Source: an uncultured beta proteobacterium (GTDB taxonomy: Bacteria; Pseudomonadota; Gammaproteobacteria; Burkholderiales; Rhodocyclaceae). From it: 64,000 bases of DNA. Positions 1-8,500 of the stretch are shown piece by piece. The translations under genes and the position numbers were made by a program. The DNA lies in assembly GCA_903908065.1 (NCBI GenBank), contig CAIVQO010000008.1:1-64000 (forward strand), read 5' to 3'. The notes under the pieces are model-generated. The model searched no databases. It was not told the DNA's origin and saw nothing but the letters and a program-made list of their open reading frames with translations. Position 1 is the first letter of the stretch. Each line of letters begins with the position of its first letter.

Positions 1-1
1 G

Positions 2-1771
2 GGCGCCGAGGCGGTGCATCCGGGTTATGGCTTTCTCTCAGAGAACGCCACGTTCTCGCGCCGGCTAGAGGAGGAGGGGATTGTCTTCATCGGTCCCAAG
101 CATTACTCCGTCGAACAGATGGGCGACAAGATCGCCTCGAAGAAGCTGGCCCTGCAAGCCAAGGTCAATGTCATCCCCGGCTACAACGACGCCATCGACA
201 CGCCCGAGCAGGCGGTCGAGATCGCCAAGGGCATCGGCTATCCGGTGATGATCAAGGCGTCGGCCGGCGGTGGCGGCAAGGGCTTGCGCGTGGCCTTCAA
301 CGACAAGGAAGCGCACGAAGGCTTCGCGTCGTGCAAGACGGAAGCCAAGAACGCCTTCGGCGACGATCGCGTGTTCATCGAGAAATACGTCGAGGAGCCG
401 CGTCACATCGAGATCCAGGTACTGGGCGATGCCCACGGCAACACGCTCTACCTGCATGAGCGCGAGTGCTCGATCCAGCGTCGCCACCAGAAGGTGATCG
501 AAGAGGCGCCGAGTCCCTTCCTCGATGCGGCGACCCGCAAGGCCATGGGCGAGCAGGCCGTGGCGTTGGCCAAGGCCGTCAAGTACCAGTCGGCCGGTAC
601 CGTCGAGTTCGTCGTCGGCGGCAAGGACAAGAGCTTTTACTTCCTGGAAATGAACACGCGCCTGCAGGTCGAGCACCCGGTGACGGAACTGATCACCGGC
701 CTCGACCTGGTCGAGCAGATGATCCGCGTCGCCGCCGGCGAGAAGCTGAGCTTCAAGCAGGAAGACCTCAAGATCAACGGCTGGGCCATGGAATGCCGGA
801 TCAATGCCGAGGATCCCTTCCGTGGTTTTCTGCCTTCCACCGGGCGTCTCGTGAAGTACGTGCCGCCGCCGGCTGAAAATGGCGTGCGCGTCGATACCGG
901 CGTCTATGAAGGCGGCGAAATCTCGATGTTCTACGACTCGATGATCGCCAAGCTGATCGTGCATGGCGCGACGCGCGACCAGGCGATCGCCCGCATGCGC
1001 GATGCCTTGAACGAGTTCGTGATCCGCGGCGTGGCCAGCAACATTTCCTTCCAGGCCGCGCTGATGCAGCATCCGCGCTTCACCTCCGGCAACTTCAATA
1101 CCGGACTGATCGCCGACCAGTATCCCAAGGGCTTCAACGCCGCCGACGTGCCGCACGACGATCCGCTGATGCTGGTCGCCACCGCCGCCGCGATCCATCG
1201 CCAGTACCTGGCGCGCAATGCCACCATCACCGGGCAGATGCCGGGCCACGAGTACAAGCCGGTCAGTGATTACGTGGTGCTGTTCAACGGCCAGCGCCAT
1301 TCCGCAACCATCCGTCCGGCCGAGGGCGGATGGGACATCGAGCTGGCGGGCGGCAGCTACGCGATCCGCTCCAACTGGCAGTTCGGCGACATCCTTTATC
1401 GCGGCACGCTGAACGGGCAGCCGATCTGCATGCAGGTCGAGCGTCGCGGCTCGGTGTACCGCCTGTTCCATTGGGGCCTGCAAGCCGACGTGCAGGTGAT
1501 GAGCGCACGCGCCGCCGACCTATTGGCGCTGATGCCGGTCAAGGCTGCACCCGACACCAGCAAGTTCCTGCTTTCGCCGATGCCCGGCCTGCTCACCGCC
1601 GTTGCAGTGAAGCCGGGTCAGGAGGTCAAGGCCGGCGAAGTGCTGGCCAAGATCGAGGCCATGAAGATGGAGAACGTGCTCAAGGCCGAGCGCGACTGCG
1701 TAGTGGACAAGCTGCTGGCGCAGCCGGGCGAAAGCCTGGCAGTCGACCAGCAGATCATCGCCTTCAAGTAA
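2..1771 (+). CDS. pccA: Propionyl/acetyl-CoA carboxylase alpha subunit (biotin carboxylase + BCCP), 5' partial
   Basis: The reading frame is already open at the window edge (GAEAVHPGYGFLSEN), so roughly the first 75 residues of a standard biotin carboxylase are missing. The visible part has the ATP-grasp glycine loop (SAGGGGKGLR, near visible residue 90) and the active-site block MNTRLQVEHPVTE (near 215). A linker that resembles the PCC BT domain follows. The C-terminal biotinyl domain has the biotinylation motif EAMKMEN near nucleotide 1655. The single-chain BC-BT-BCCP layout is that of the alpha subunit of propionyl-CoA or related acyl-CoA carboxylases, which carboxylates biotin before transfer by a separate beta subunit not seen here. 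Substrate (propionyl versus acetyl or methylcrotonyl) cannot be fixed from sequence; propionyl is the best guess. Confidence 0.8.
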   Translation, partial: GAEAVHPGYGFLSENATFSRRLEEEGIVFIGPKHYSVEQMGDKIASKKLALQAKVNVIPGYNDAIDTPEQAVEIAKGIGYPVMIKASAGGGGKGLRVAFNDKEAHEGFASCKTEAKNAFGDDRVFIEKYVEEPRHIEIQVLGDAHGNTLYLHERECSIQRRHQKVIEEAPSPFLDAATRKAMGEQAVALAKAVKYQSAGTVEFVVGGKDKSFYFLEMNTRLQVEHPVTELITGLDLVEQMIRVAAGEKLSFKQEDLKINGWAMECRINAEDPFRGFLPSTGRLVKYVPPPAENGVRVDTGVYEGGEISMFYDSMIAKLIVHGATRDQAIARMRDALNEFVIRGVASNISFQAALMQHPRFTSGNFNTGLIADQYPKGFNAADVPHDDPLMLVATAAAIHRQYLARNATITGQMPGHEYKPVSDYVVLFNGQRHSATIRPAEGGWDIELAGGSYAIRSNWQFGDILYRGTLNGQPICMQVERRGSVYRLFHWGLQADVQVMSARAADLLALMPVKAAPDTSKFLLSPMPGLLTAVAVKPGQEVKAGEVLAKIEAMKMENVLKAERDCVVDKLLAQPGESLAVDQQIIAFK

Positions 1772-1779
1772 AAGGACAG

Positions 1780-1800
1780 GTCTCCGGCCGAGCCGGAGAC
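1780..1800 (+). terminator. Hairpin after the carboxylase gene
   Basis: GTCTCCGGC and GCCGGAGAC form a perfect 9-bp stem with a CGA loop, starting 8 bases after the carboxylase stop codon and before the convergent porin gene. There is no T-run after it, so it may be a weak or bidirectional terminator rather than a classical intrinsic one. Confidence 0.5.
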
Positions 1801-1858
1801 AGTATCCCTTGCAGAAGGCATTGATGCTATGGCGACCCTCGAGGTCGCCGTAGTGCTT

Positions 1859-3112
1859 TTAGAGTGCGACGTCGACGCGCACTCCGATCAGCTTGGCATT
1901 GGGTGCCGCCGCACCGCCCGGATGACGGATGTACTGGTAGTTGGGCTGGATTGCCAGATAGGGTGTCAGCGCAAAGCGCCAGGTGATCTCCAGCGCATCC
2001 TCGCTGGATTTGGTGTTGCCTGGAACGGTTTGCACATCGCGCCACTTTTGCGACATGCCGGCGCGGGTCCAGGCTACGCCGAGCACATCGTCGGGACGGG
2101 CATCCAGCGGACCTTTCAGGTGCAGGCCGAGGTTCAGGCTGTTCTTTACGGCCGTCGAGTCGCCGTCGCCCCAGGTGTAGCGCGCAAAGCCGGACAGGAA
2201 GCGCTCGTCGCCGCCGCCCAGGCGCAGCAGCGTGCGTTCGCCGAGGACATAGCCGCCACGCTGATAACGCAGCACGGGGTTGCCACCGGCATCGGTGTCG
2301 CGCTGGTCATTCACCTTGCTGCTGTAGCCCCAGAGGCCCAGCGCCGCCTTGGCGTGGCCCTTGAACTTGTCGTTGTCGGCTTCCGGCAGCCAGCCTATCT
2401 CGCCGATCGAAAAGCTTCCGTCCCCCTTGGCGAAGCGGATCGCCGTGCGCTTGGGCCGTGCCGGATCGTTGGGGATGCCATCGAGCACGGCACCCATGGC
2501 ATACACGGTCTTGGCGATGTTCCATTTCGCGCGCAGGCCAAAGGCCGAGTTGTTGAAGATCGAGGGGCCGCGCGTCAAGGCCAGATCGGCGGGCGTGCCG
2601 TACTGGGGACCGAGGAAGACGCCGGCCGAATCCACGGTGAAGAACTCGCTGTCGATCGGGTACAGGCCGGCCAGTACCGCCAACCGGTCGTCGAAGAGGC
2701 TTTGCTGCAACCAGGCCTGGAACAGGCGGGTGGTGGTCGGCGCGCCAACTTCGACATTGCTGACGCCCATCTGAGAGCCGACGAAGCGCGCGTTCGGGCC
2801 CCAGCCGCCATCGCTCAGTACGTTGATCATGGCACTACCGCCGTTCCAGCCGGCGGCCTTTTCAAGATCCACCTTCAGCTTGAAATCAAGGTGGCTGATG
2901 TGGCGTCCGCCGTTGCCGATGCCACCGCGGTTGCGCAGCGCGTCGACGCGTGCCAGGCCCTCGAACAGCACGCCTTTCTTGGCGGCCGCGCTGCGCGTTC
3001 CACCCCAGTCTCCGGAGAGGGTGTCCTCGGCGAAATTCGGAATGGCATCGTCGGCAAGGGCGGGGGCCGCCGCAAAAAGAAGAACAAGGCTGGCGAGCAG
3101 TCGGGGATGCAT
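1859..3112 (-). CDS. OprB-family carbohydrate-selective porin
   Basis: 417 residues beginning with a clear signal peptide (MHPRLLASLVLLF, cleavage near APALA-DD). The chosen ATG has an AAGGAA ribosome site 7 bases upstream; the frame is open further upstream but without a signal peptide. The mature protein starts with the family hallmark DTLSGDWGGTRSAAAKKG and continues with alternating aromatic/glycine beta strands to a C-terminal strand ending in VDVAL. OprB-like porins form outer-membrane channels, often for sugars, but the specificity here is unknown. It is convergent with the carboxylase gene and divergent from the diguanylate cyclase gene. Confidence 0.8.
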   Translation of the reverse strand: MHPRLLASLVLLFAAAPALADDAIPNFAEDTLSGDWGGTRSAAAKKGVLFEGLARVDALRNRGGIGNGGRHISHLDFKLKVDLEKAAGWNGGSAMINVLSDGGWGPNARFVGSQMGVSNVEVGAPTTTRLFQAWLQQSLFDDRLAVLAGLYPIDSEFFTVDSAGVFLGPQYGTPADLALTRGPSIFNNSAFGLRAKWNIAKTVYAMGAVLDGIPNDPARPKRTAIRFAKGDGSFSIGEIGWLPEADNDKFKGHAKAALGLWGYSSKVNDQRDTDAGGNPVLRYQRGGYVLGERTLLRLGGGDERFLSGFARYTWGDGDSTAVKNSLNLGLHLKGPLDARPDDVLGVAWTRAGMSQKWRDVQTVPGNTKSSEDALEITWRFALTPYLAIQPNYQYIRHPGGAAAPNAKLIGVRVDVAL

Positions 3113-3236
3113 GGGATTCCTTCCGGTGCGAAACATGGGCGAGCGCGGTATTGTAGGGAACATTGGGCCTTGGGGGCGAGGCAGATGCAGGTGAGCGATC
3201 GGCTAGAATTTGGCCAAGCCTCCTTTGGAGCGTGAC

Positions 3237-5069
3237 GTGCCACGCCTAGTTGTCCTGATCTTGTTTTTGTCTTGCCTTGCAGGCCAGGTCGGGACCAGTG
3301 CTGCCGCTGTCCGCCTTACGCCGCAGGCACTGTCGGTGCCGCTTGCGCCGCAGATCACGGTGCTGGAAGACGCCGGTGGCACAATGACCCTCGCGGACGT
3401 TCAGCGCCGCGCTGCCGACTTCAGGCCATCCGGCGTGCGCGATGACGCGGCGATCAATTTCGGCTATTCCTCCTCGGCCTGGTGGTTGCGCATCGATCTT
3501 GCCGCCGATCCCGAGGCCGCGCGCGACTGGCTGCTCGACATTGCCTTCCCGACGCTGGACAACATCGAGTATTTCGGCCCCGGTGGCGAACATCGGGTTG
3601 CCGGTGACCGCCTGCCCTTCGCCGCAAGGCCGCTGCTGCACCGGAATTTCGTGTTTCCGGTGCGGCTGGACGAAAGCGGTGTCGGTGTGATCTGGTTGCG
3701 CGTGGTGTCCGAGGGCACGCTGACCATACCCGTACGTCTTTGGCGGCACGAGGCTTTCTGGCAGGAATCGCTTTCCAGCTACGCCATGCTCGCGGTGTAC
3801 TTCGGCATGCTGCTGGCACTGGCGGCCTACAACCTGCTGCTCTGGTTTTCGCTGCGCGACCATAACTACCTGACCTATGTGCTGTTTGCCGTCAGCATGG
3901 CGGTTGGCCAGCTCTCGCTCAATGGGCTCGGCAATCAGTTTCTCTGGCCCGATTGGCCGGTGTGGGGCAATCTGGCGTTCTCCACCGGGTTTGCCGCCAC
4001 CGGTTTCTTCGGCGCCCTGTTCACCCGCGGCTTTCTTGAAACCCGGCGCAACCTGCCGCGCCTCGACGGCGCCATCATCGGCCTCGCCGGCCTGTTCGCC
4101 CTGTGCGCCGTCGCGCCCTTGCTGGCGCCATATCGGCTGGCCGCCATCATGACCTCGCTAACCGGCGTCAGCTTCTCGCTGATTGCCGTGGTGGCGGGGG
4201 TGCGCTGCTGGCGCGCCGGCCAGGCGGGGGCACGCGTGTTTATCCTGGCCTGGACCGCGCTGCTGCTCGGGGTGGTGGTGGTCGGCCTGCGCAACCTCGA
4301 CCTGCTGCCCACCACCTTCCTCAGTTTCTATGCCATACAGATTGGGTCGGCGGTGGAAATGGTCTTGCTATCGTTCGCCCTGGCGGAGCGCATCAACGAC
4401 CTGCAGCGCGAGAAAGACATTGCGCGGGGCGAGGCGATTACCACCCGGCAGGAACTGGTCGCCGCGTTGCAACGCTCCGAAGTCGATCTCGAACGTCGCG
4501 TCGCTGCGCGCACCGGTGAGCTGGAGTCAATCAATGCCAAGCTGCGCGAGAACGAGCGCCAGCTACAGGCGCTGGCCCACACCGATGTGCTGACCGGCCT
4601 CGCCAACCGCCTCTTGCTCGACGCCCGCCTGGAGCAGTCGATGCAGCATGCCCGCCGCAGTCGCGGTCAGGTGGCCTTGTTGCTGATCGACATCGATCAT
4701 TTCAAGGCGATCAACGAAAGCCGTGGCCATGCCATCGGCGACGAAGTGCTGCGCACAGTGGCGGAGCGCCTGCGCGCCACCGTGCGCGAGGTGGATACCG
4801 TGGCGCGCATCGGCGGTGACGAATTCGTCATCGTCCTTTCCAGCATCAGCGGCGCCGCTGATGCCGAACGCATGGCGGAAAAGCTGGTGGCCGGCATCAG
4901 CGAGCCGATGCGGGTGCTGGGTATGCCCATCGAATGCAGCGCCAGCATTGGCGTGGCCCTGTTCGGCGGGGGCGAACTGACCGCAGCAGAGTTGTTGCGG
5001 CGCGCCGATCGCGCGATGTATGCGGCCAAGGAGGCGGGACGCAACAACTACCGGATGTTTTCCGGCTAG
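3237..5069 (+). CDS. 7TM-DISM membrane diguanylate cyclase (GGDEF)
   Basis: About 610 residues. I chose the GTG at 3237 because GGAG lies 7 bases upstream and a signal peptide (MPRLVVLILFLSCLAGQ) follows directly; the TTG at 3210 is less likely. A periplasmic DISMED2-like sensor occupies roughly residues 30-165, seven membrane helices run from about 175 to 385, a short coiled coil follows, and a GGDEF domain ends the protein. The active-site motif is intact (ARIGGDEF, near residue 526). REVD lies five residues before it and fits the RxxD inhibitory site, so the enzyme is probably an active, product-inhibited cyclic-di-GMP synthase at the inner membrane. The ligand is unknown. It lies near the pil-chp genes but not in their operon. 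Confidence 0.88.
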   Translation: MPRLVVLILFLSCLAGQVGTSAAAVRLTPQALSVPLAPQITVLEDAGGTMTLADVQRRAADFRPSGVRDDAAINFGYSSSAWWLRIDLAADPEAARDWLLDIAFPTLDNIEYFGPGGEHRVAGDRLPFAARPLLHRNFVFPVRLDESGVGVIWLRVVSEGTLTIPVRLWRHEAFWQESLSSYAMLAVYFGMLLALAAYNLLLWFSLRDHNYLTYVLFAVSMAVGQLSLNGLGNQFLWPDWPVWGNLAFSTGFAATGFFGALFTRGFLETRRNLPRLDGAIIGLAGLFALCAVAPLLAPYRLAAIMTSLTGVSFSLIAVVAGVRCWRAGQAGARVFILAWTALLLGVVVVGLRNLDLLPTTFLSFYAIQIGSAVEMVLLSFALAERINDLQREKDIARGEAITTRQELVAALQRSEVDLERRVAARTGELESINAKLRENERQLQALAHTDVLTGLANRLLLDARLEQSMQHARRSRGQVALLLIDIDHFKAINESRGHAIGDEVLRTVAERLRATVREVDTVARIGGDEFVIVLSSISGAADAERMAEKLVAGISEPMRVLGMPIECSASIGVALFGGGELTAAELLRRADRAMYAAKEAGRNNYRMFSG

Positions 5070-5088
5070 GCCGACCCGCCGATGGCGT

Positions 5089-5568
5089 TCAGGCCATCCG
5101 GGCGAAGGCGTCGATCACGTCCGGTGGGGCCTGCACCAGTTCGATCAGCACGCCCTCGCCGCCGATGGGAAACTGCTCGTTGGCCTTGGGGTGGAGAAAG
5201 GTGATGTCGTAGCCGGCGGCGCCCTTGCGGATGCCGCCCGGGGCAAAGCGTACGCCCTGCGCGGTCAGCCATTCGACAGCAACGGGGAGGTTGTCCACCC
5301 ATAGCCCGACGTGGTTGAGCGGGGGCTCGTTGACTGCCGGCTTTTTGGCCGGATCGAGCGGTTGCATCAGGTCGACTTCCACCTTGAACGGGCCGCTGCC
5401 CATGGCGGTGATGTCCTCGTCCACGTTTTCGCGTTCGCTGACGTAATTGCCCGTCACCGAGAGGCCGAACATCTCGACCCAGAGTTTCTTCAGGCGGTCC
5501 TTGGAGGGGCCGCCGATGGCGATTTGCTGGATGCCGAGGATCTTGAAGGGGCGATTCTGAGTGCTCAT
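5089..5568 (-). CDS. VOC-family protein, methylmalonyl-CoA epimerase/glyoxalase-like
   Basis: 159 residues with the paired beta-alpha-beta-beta-beta layout of the vicinal oxygen chelate fold. [18 protein letters not shown] supplies the usual second-half metal His, and Glu appears in KVEVDLMQP and in GVLIELVQ. The first-half position that is normally His appears to be Gln ([10 protein letters not shown]). The pattern resembles methylmalonyl-CoA epimerase, which would fit the propionyl-CoA carboxylase 3.3 kb away, but glyoxalase or dioxygenase relatives cannot be excluded. It starts 25 bases after the chpA stop on the same strand and may be read through from that operon, although the function does not match. 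Confidence 0.65.
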   Translation of the reverse strand: MSTQNRPFKILGIQQIAIGGPSKDRLKKLWVEMFGLSVTGNYVSERENVDEDITAMGSGPFKVEVDLMQPLDPAKKPAVNEPPLNHVGLWVDNLPVAVEWLTAQGVRFAPGGIRKGAAGYDITFLHPKANEQFPIGGEGVLIELVQAPPDVIDAFARMA

Positions 5569-5593
5569 GTCCGTGTTTCCGGTCTAAACCTGA

Positions 5594-8500
5594 TTACTGC
5601 TGGCCGGGGATGCACTGGCGGATGCAGTTCAGCAGGTCGTCTTCGTCGTAGGGTTTGCCGAGGTAGTGATTGACGCCGATTTCCATCGCCATCTGGCGGT
5701 GCTTGTCGGCAGTGCGCGAGGTGATCATGATCAGCGGGATGTGTTTCAGGCGCTTGTCGCCGCGGATGTTGCGCGCCAGGTCGAAGCCGTCCATGCGCGG
5801 CATCTCGATGTCGAGCAGCATCACGTCGGGCATCACGTCGGCCAATTGTTCCAGGGCATCGACGCCATCCTTGGCGGTCAACACATGATAGCCATGGCGG
5901 GCCAGCAGGCGGCCGCTGATCTTGCGCACGGTGAGCGAGTCGTCGACCACCATCACGGCGGCCGCCGCTGCCGTGGAGGCCGGGCCGGTGCGGACCGTGG
6001 TTGCCGTCAAGGCGGCGGGTACGACCTGCGCCTCGGCAGCGGGGGCGACGACCTCCACCGGCGGCGGAACGCTGCTGCGCTCCGCGACGCGTGCGGCCAG
6101 GGCCACCGGGTTCAGGATCAGTGCGATTTCACCGTTGGCCAGCACCGTGGCACCGGCCAGGCCGGGGATCCGGGCCAGCTGCGGTCCGACGGCCTTGACC
6201 ACGACTTCCTGGTTGCCGGAGAGGCTATCGACTTCAAGGGCGACACGCTCGGTACCGCCCCGGATCAGCAGGATCCAGTGACGGCGTTCCTGCGGCGGCA
6301 TGGCGTTGCTGTCTCCCAGCAGCTTGCCGAGATAGTGGTACGGATAGGGATTGCCGAGCCATTCGGTGCTGCCGGCCTTGCGAATCTCTTCGGCGGCAGC
6401 GGGGCGGTGCTCGGTCGCCTGCTCGATCATCGAGGAGGGCACCGCGTAGTGGCGACTACCGACGGTGACCAGCACCACCTGGGTCACGGCGAGCGTCAGC
6501 GGCAGATAGACGCGGAAGGTGGCGCCCTTGCCGCTGACCGAAGAGATTTCGATACGGCCGCCGAGGCTGGCGGTTTCATTGCGCACCACGTCCATGCCGA
6601 CGCCGCGGCCGGCCAGGGTGGTGACCTCGTCGGCGGTGGAAAAGCCGGATTGCAGGATCATCTGCGTCAGCGTGTGATCGTCGGGCATCGCATCCGGCGC
6701 CAGCAGGCCGCGATCGATGGCGCGATGGCGAATCTTTTCGAGGTTGAGGCCGGCACCGTCGTCGCTGATCGAGACCACGATTTCATTGCCTTCCTGGGCC
6801 AGCGAAAGCGTGATCTGGCCGATCGGGTCCTTGCCCGTCGTGCTGCGCTTTTCCGGGCTTTCCAGGCCGTGGGCGATGCTGTTGCGCAGCATGTGTTCGA
6901 GCGGGCCGCCCATCTTGTCCAACACCGAACGGTCGAGTTCGGTCTGGCCATGGCGAATGTCGAGGTTGGCGCGCTTGCCCGTGTCCTTGGCGGCCTGACG
7001 CACCACGCGGTGCAGGCGTTCGGCGATGCTCTCGAAGGGCACCATGCGGACGCCCATCAGGCGCTGCTGCAGTTCGCGCGAAAGCCGTGCTTGGGCGGCA
7101 ACCGCCGCATTCGCGTGGTCGAGGTTGCGCATCAGGTTCTGCTGCACCGTGGCAACGTCATTCACGCTTTCCGCCATCATGCGCGTAACTTCCTGGAAGC
7201 GCGTGAAGCGGTCGAATTCAAGCGGATCGAACTCCTGGGCGCGTTCGCTGGCCAGCGCCTGTTGCGACATCATCTGGGACTCGGCCTGGATTTCCACTTC
7301 GCGCAGCTGTTTGCGCAGGCGGATGATGTTTTCCGTCAAGTCCAGCATCGACGCCTTCAACGCCAGCAACTCGCCTTCGATGCGGCCGCGCGCGATGGCG
7401 ACTTCGCCGGCCTCGTTCACCAACTGGTCGACCAGGTCGGCGCGTACCCGCAGTTGTACTTGGGCGGTCGGCACGAACGGCGCTGCGCCTGGGCCCTGTC
7501 GCGCGGGGGCCGCCGGGTGGGGTGTTGCCGTGGGGGCCTCGACCGCCGTGGCTTGCGTTTCGGTGACGGTTTCGACGGACACCGAGGCCACCTGAACTTC
7601 GGACTTGGGTGGTTCCGGCTCGATGCTCGCCACGCCCGGATTGCGCAGGCGGTCGATCAGCATCGCCGCGCGGTCGTAGGAAGTTTCGAGTCCGTCGAGC
7701 GTGGCGGTTTGCACCGACTTCATGCGCACGGCCTGGTCGATGCGGTCTTCCATCGAGTGCAGCAATTCGCCGCAGCCCATGGCGCCGGCCATCCGCGCGC
7801 TGCCCTTGAGGGTGTGCAGATAGCGCTGCAGGGATTTTGCAACCTCGGCGTTGTTCGGATCGCCTCGCCATTGGCGCAGGGTCTCGCTGATGTCGCGCAT
7901 CAGATCGACGCTTTCCTCGAGGAACAGCGGCAGGATCTGGACGTCGATCTCGTCTTCCATCCGCGCCGCGCGCCGGTCGGCTGCACTGATGGAGACCTCC
8001 GGCAATACCGGCTGGGCAGTCGCTTCGGTCGGAACATCGCCGGCGGCGGGTGTTTCGGCCTGATCCGGAGCAGCATCGCCACTCGGGAGCTCGACAGGCG
8101 ATGCAATGGCTGCAGGCACCTCGGAAACAGGCTCGATGGCCGGATTCATTGCCTTCAGCTCATCGGTGAGATCCTGCTCCTCACCCGGCATGCGGCGCTG
8201 GGCTACGGCGCCAAGCATGCCTTCGAGGGCACCCGCGCAGCGCGCGAGCACATAGCGCTGGGCCTCGGTGGGCATTGCGCCGATCAAGGCCAGGCGGCCC
8301 AGCGCGTCCTCAAGGGCGCGGGCAAGGCCCGAAATCGGCAGGATGCCGGTGGCGGCTGAAATGCTGGCGGTGGTGTGGGCGGCGCGGATCACCTCGTTGC
8401 TCGGCACGGCTTCCTGGCCCAGGTTGGCCTGCAGGGTGGCGACGTGTTCGCGCGTCTCGTCCAGGTAGAGGTTGTACAGCACCGGCGATACTTCGACGTC

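Noticed and set aside
1829..3235. A 468-codon plus-strand frame opposite the porin
   Set aside because: The minus strand encodes a full porin with signal peptide and ribosome site; the plus frame is a shadow.
5666..8359. An 897-codon plus-strand frame opposite chpA
   Set aside because: It lies opposite intact CheA and receiver domains and shows antisense-type composition.
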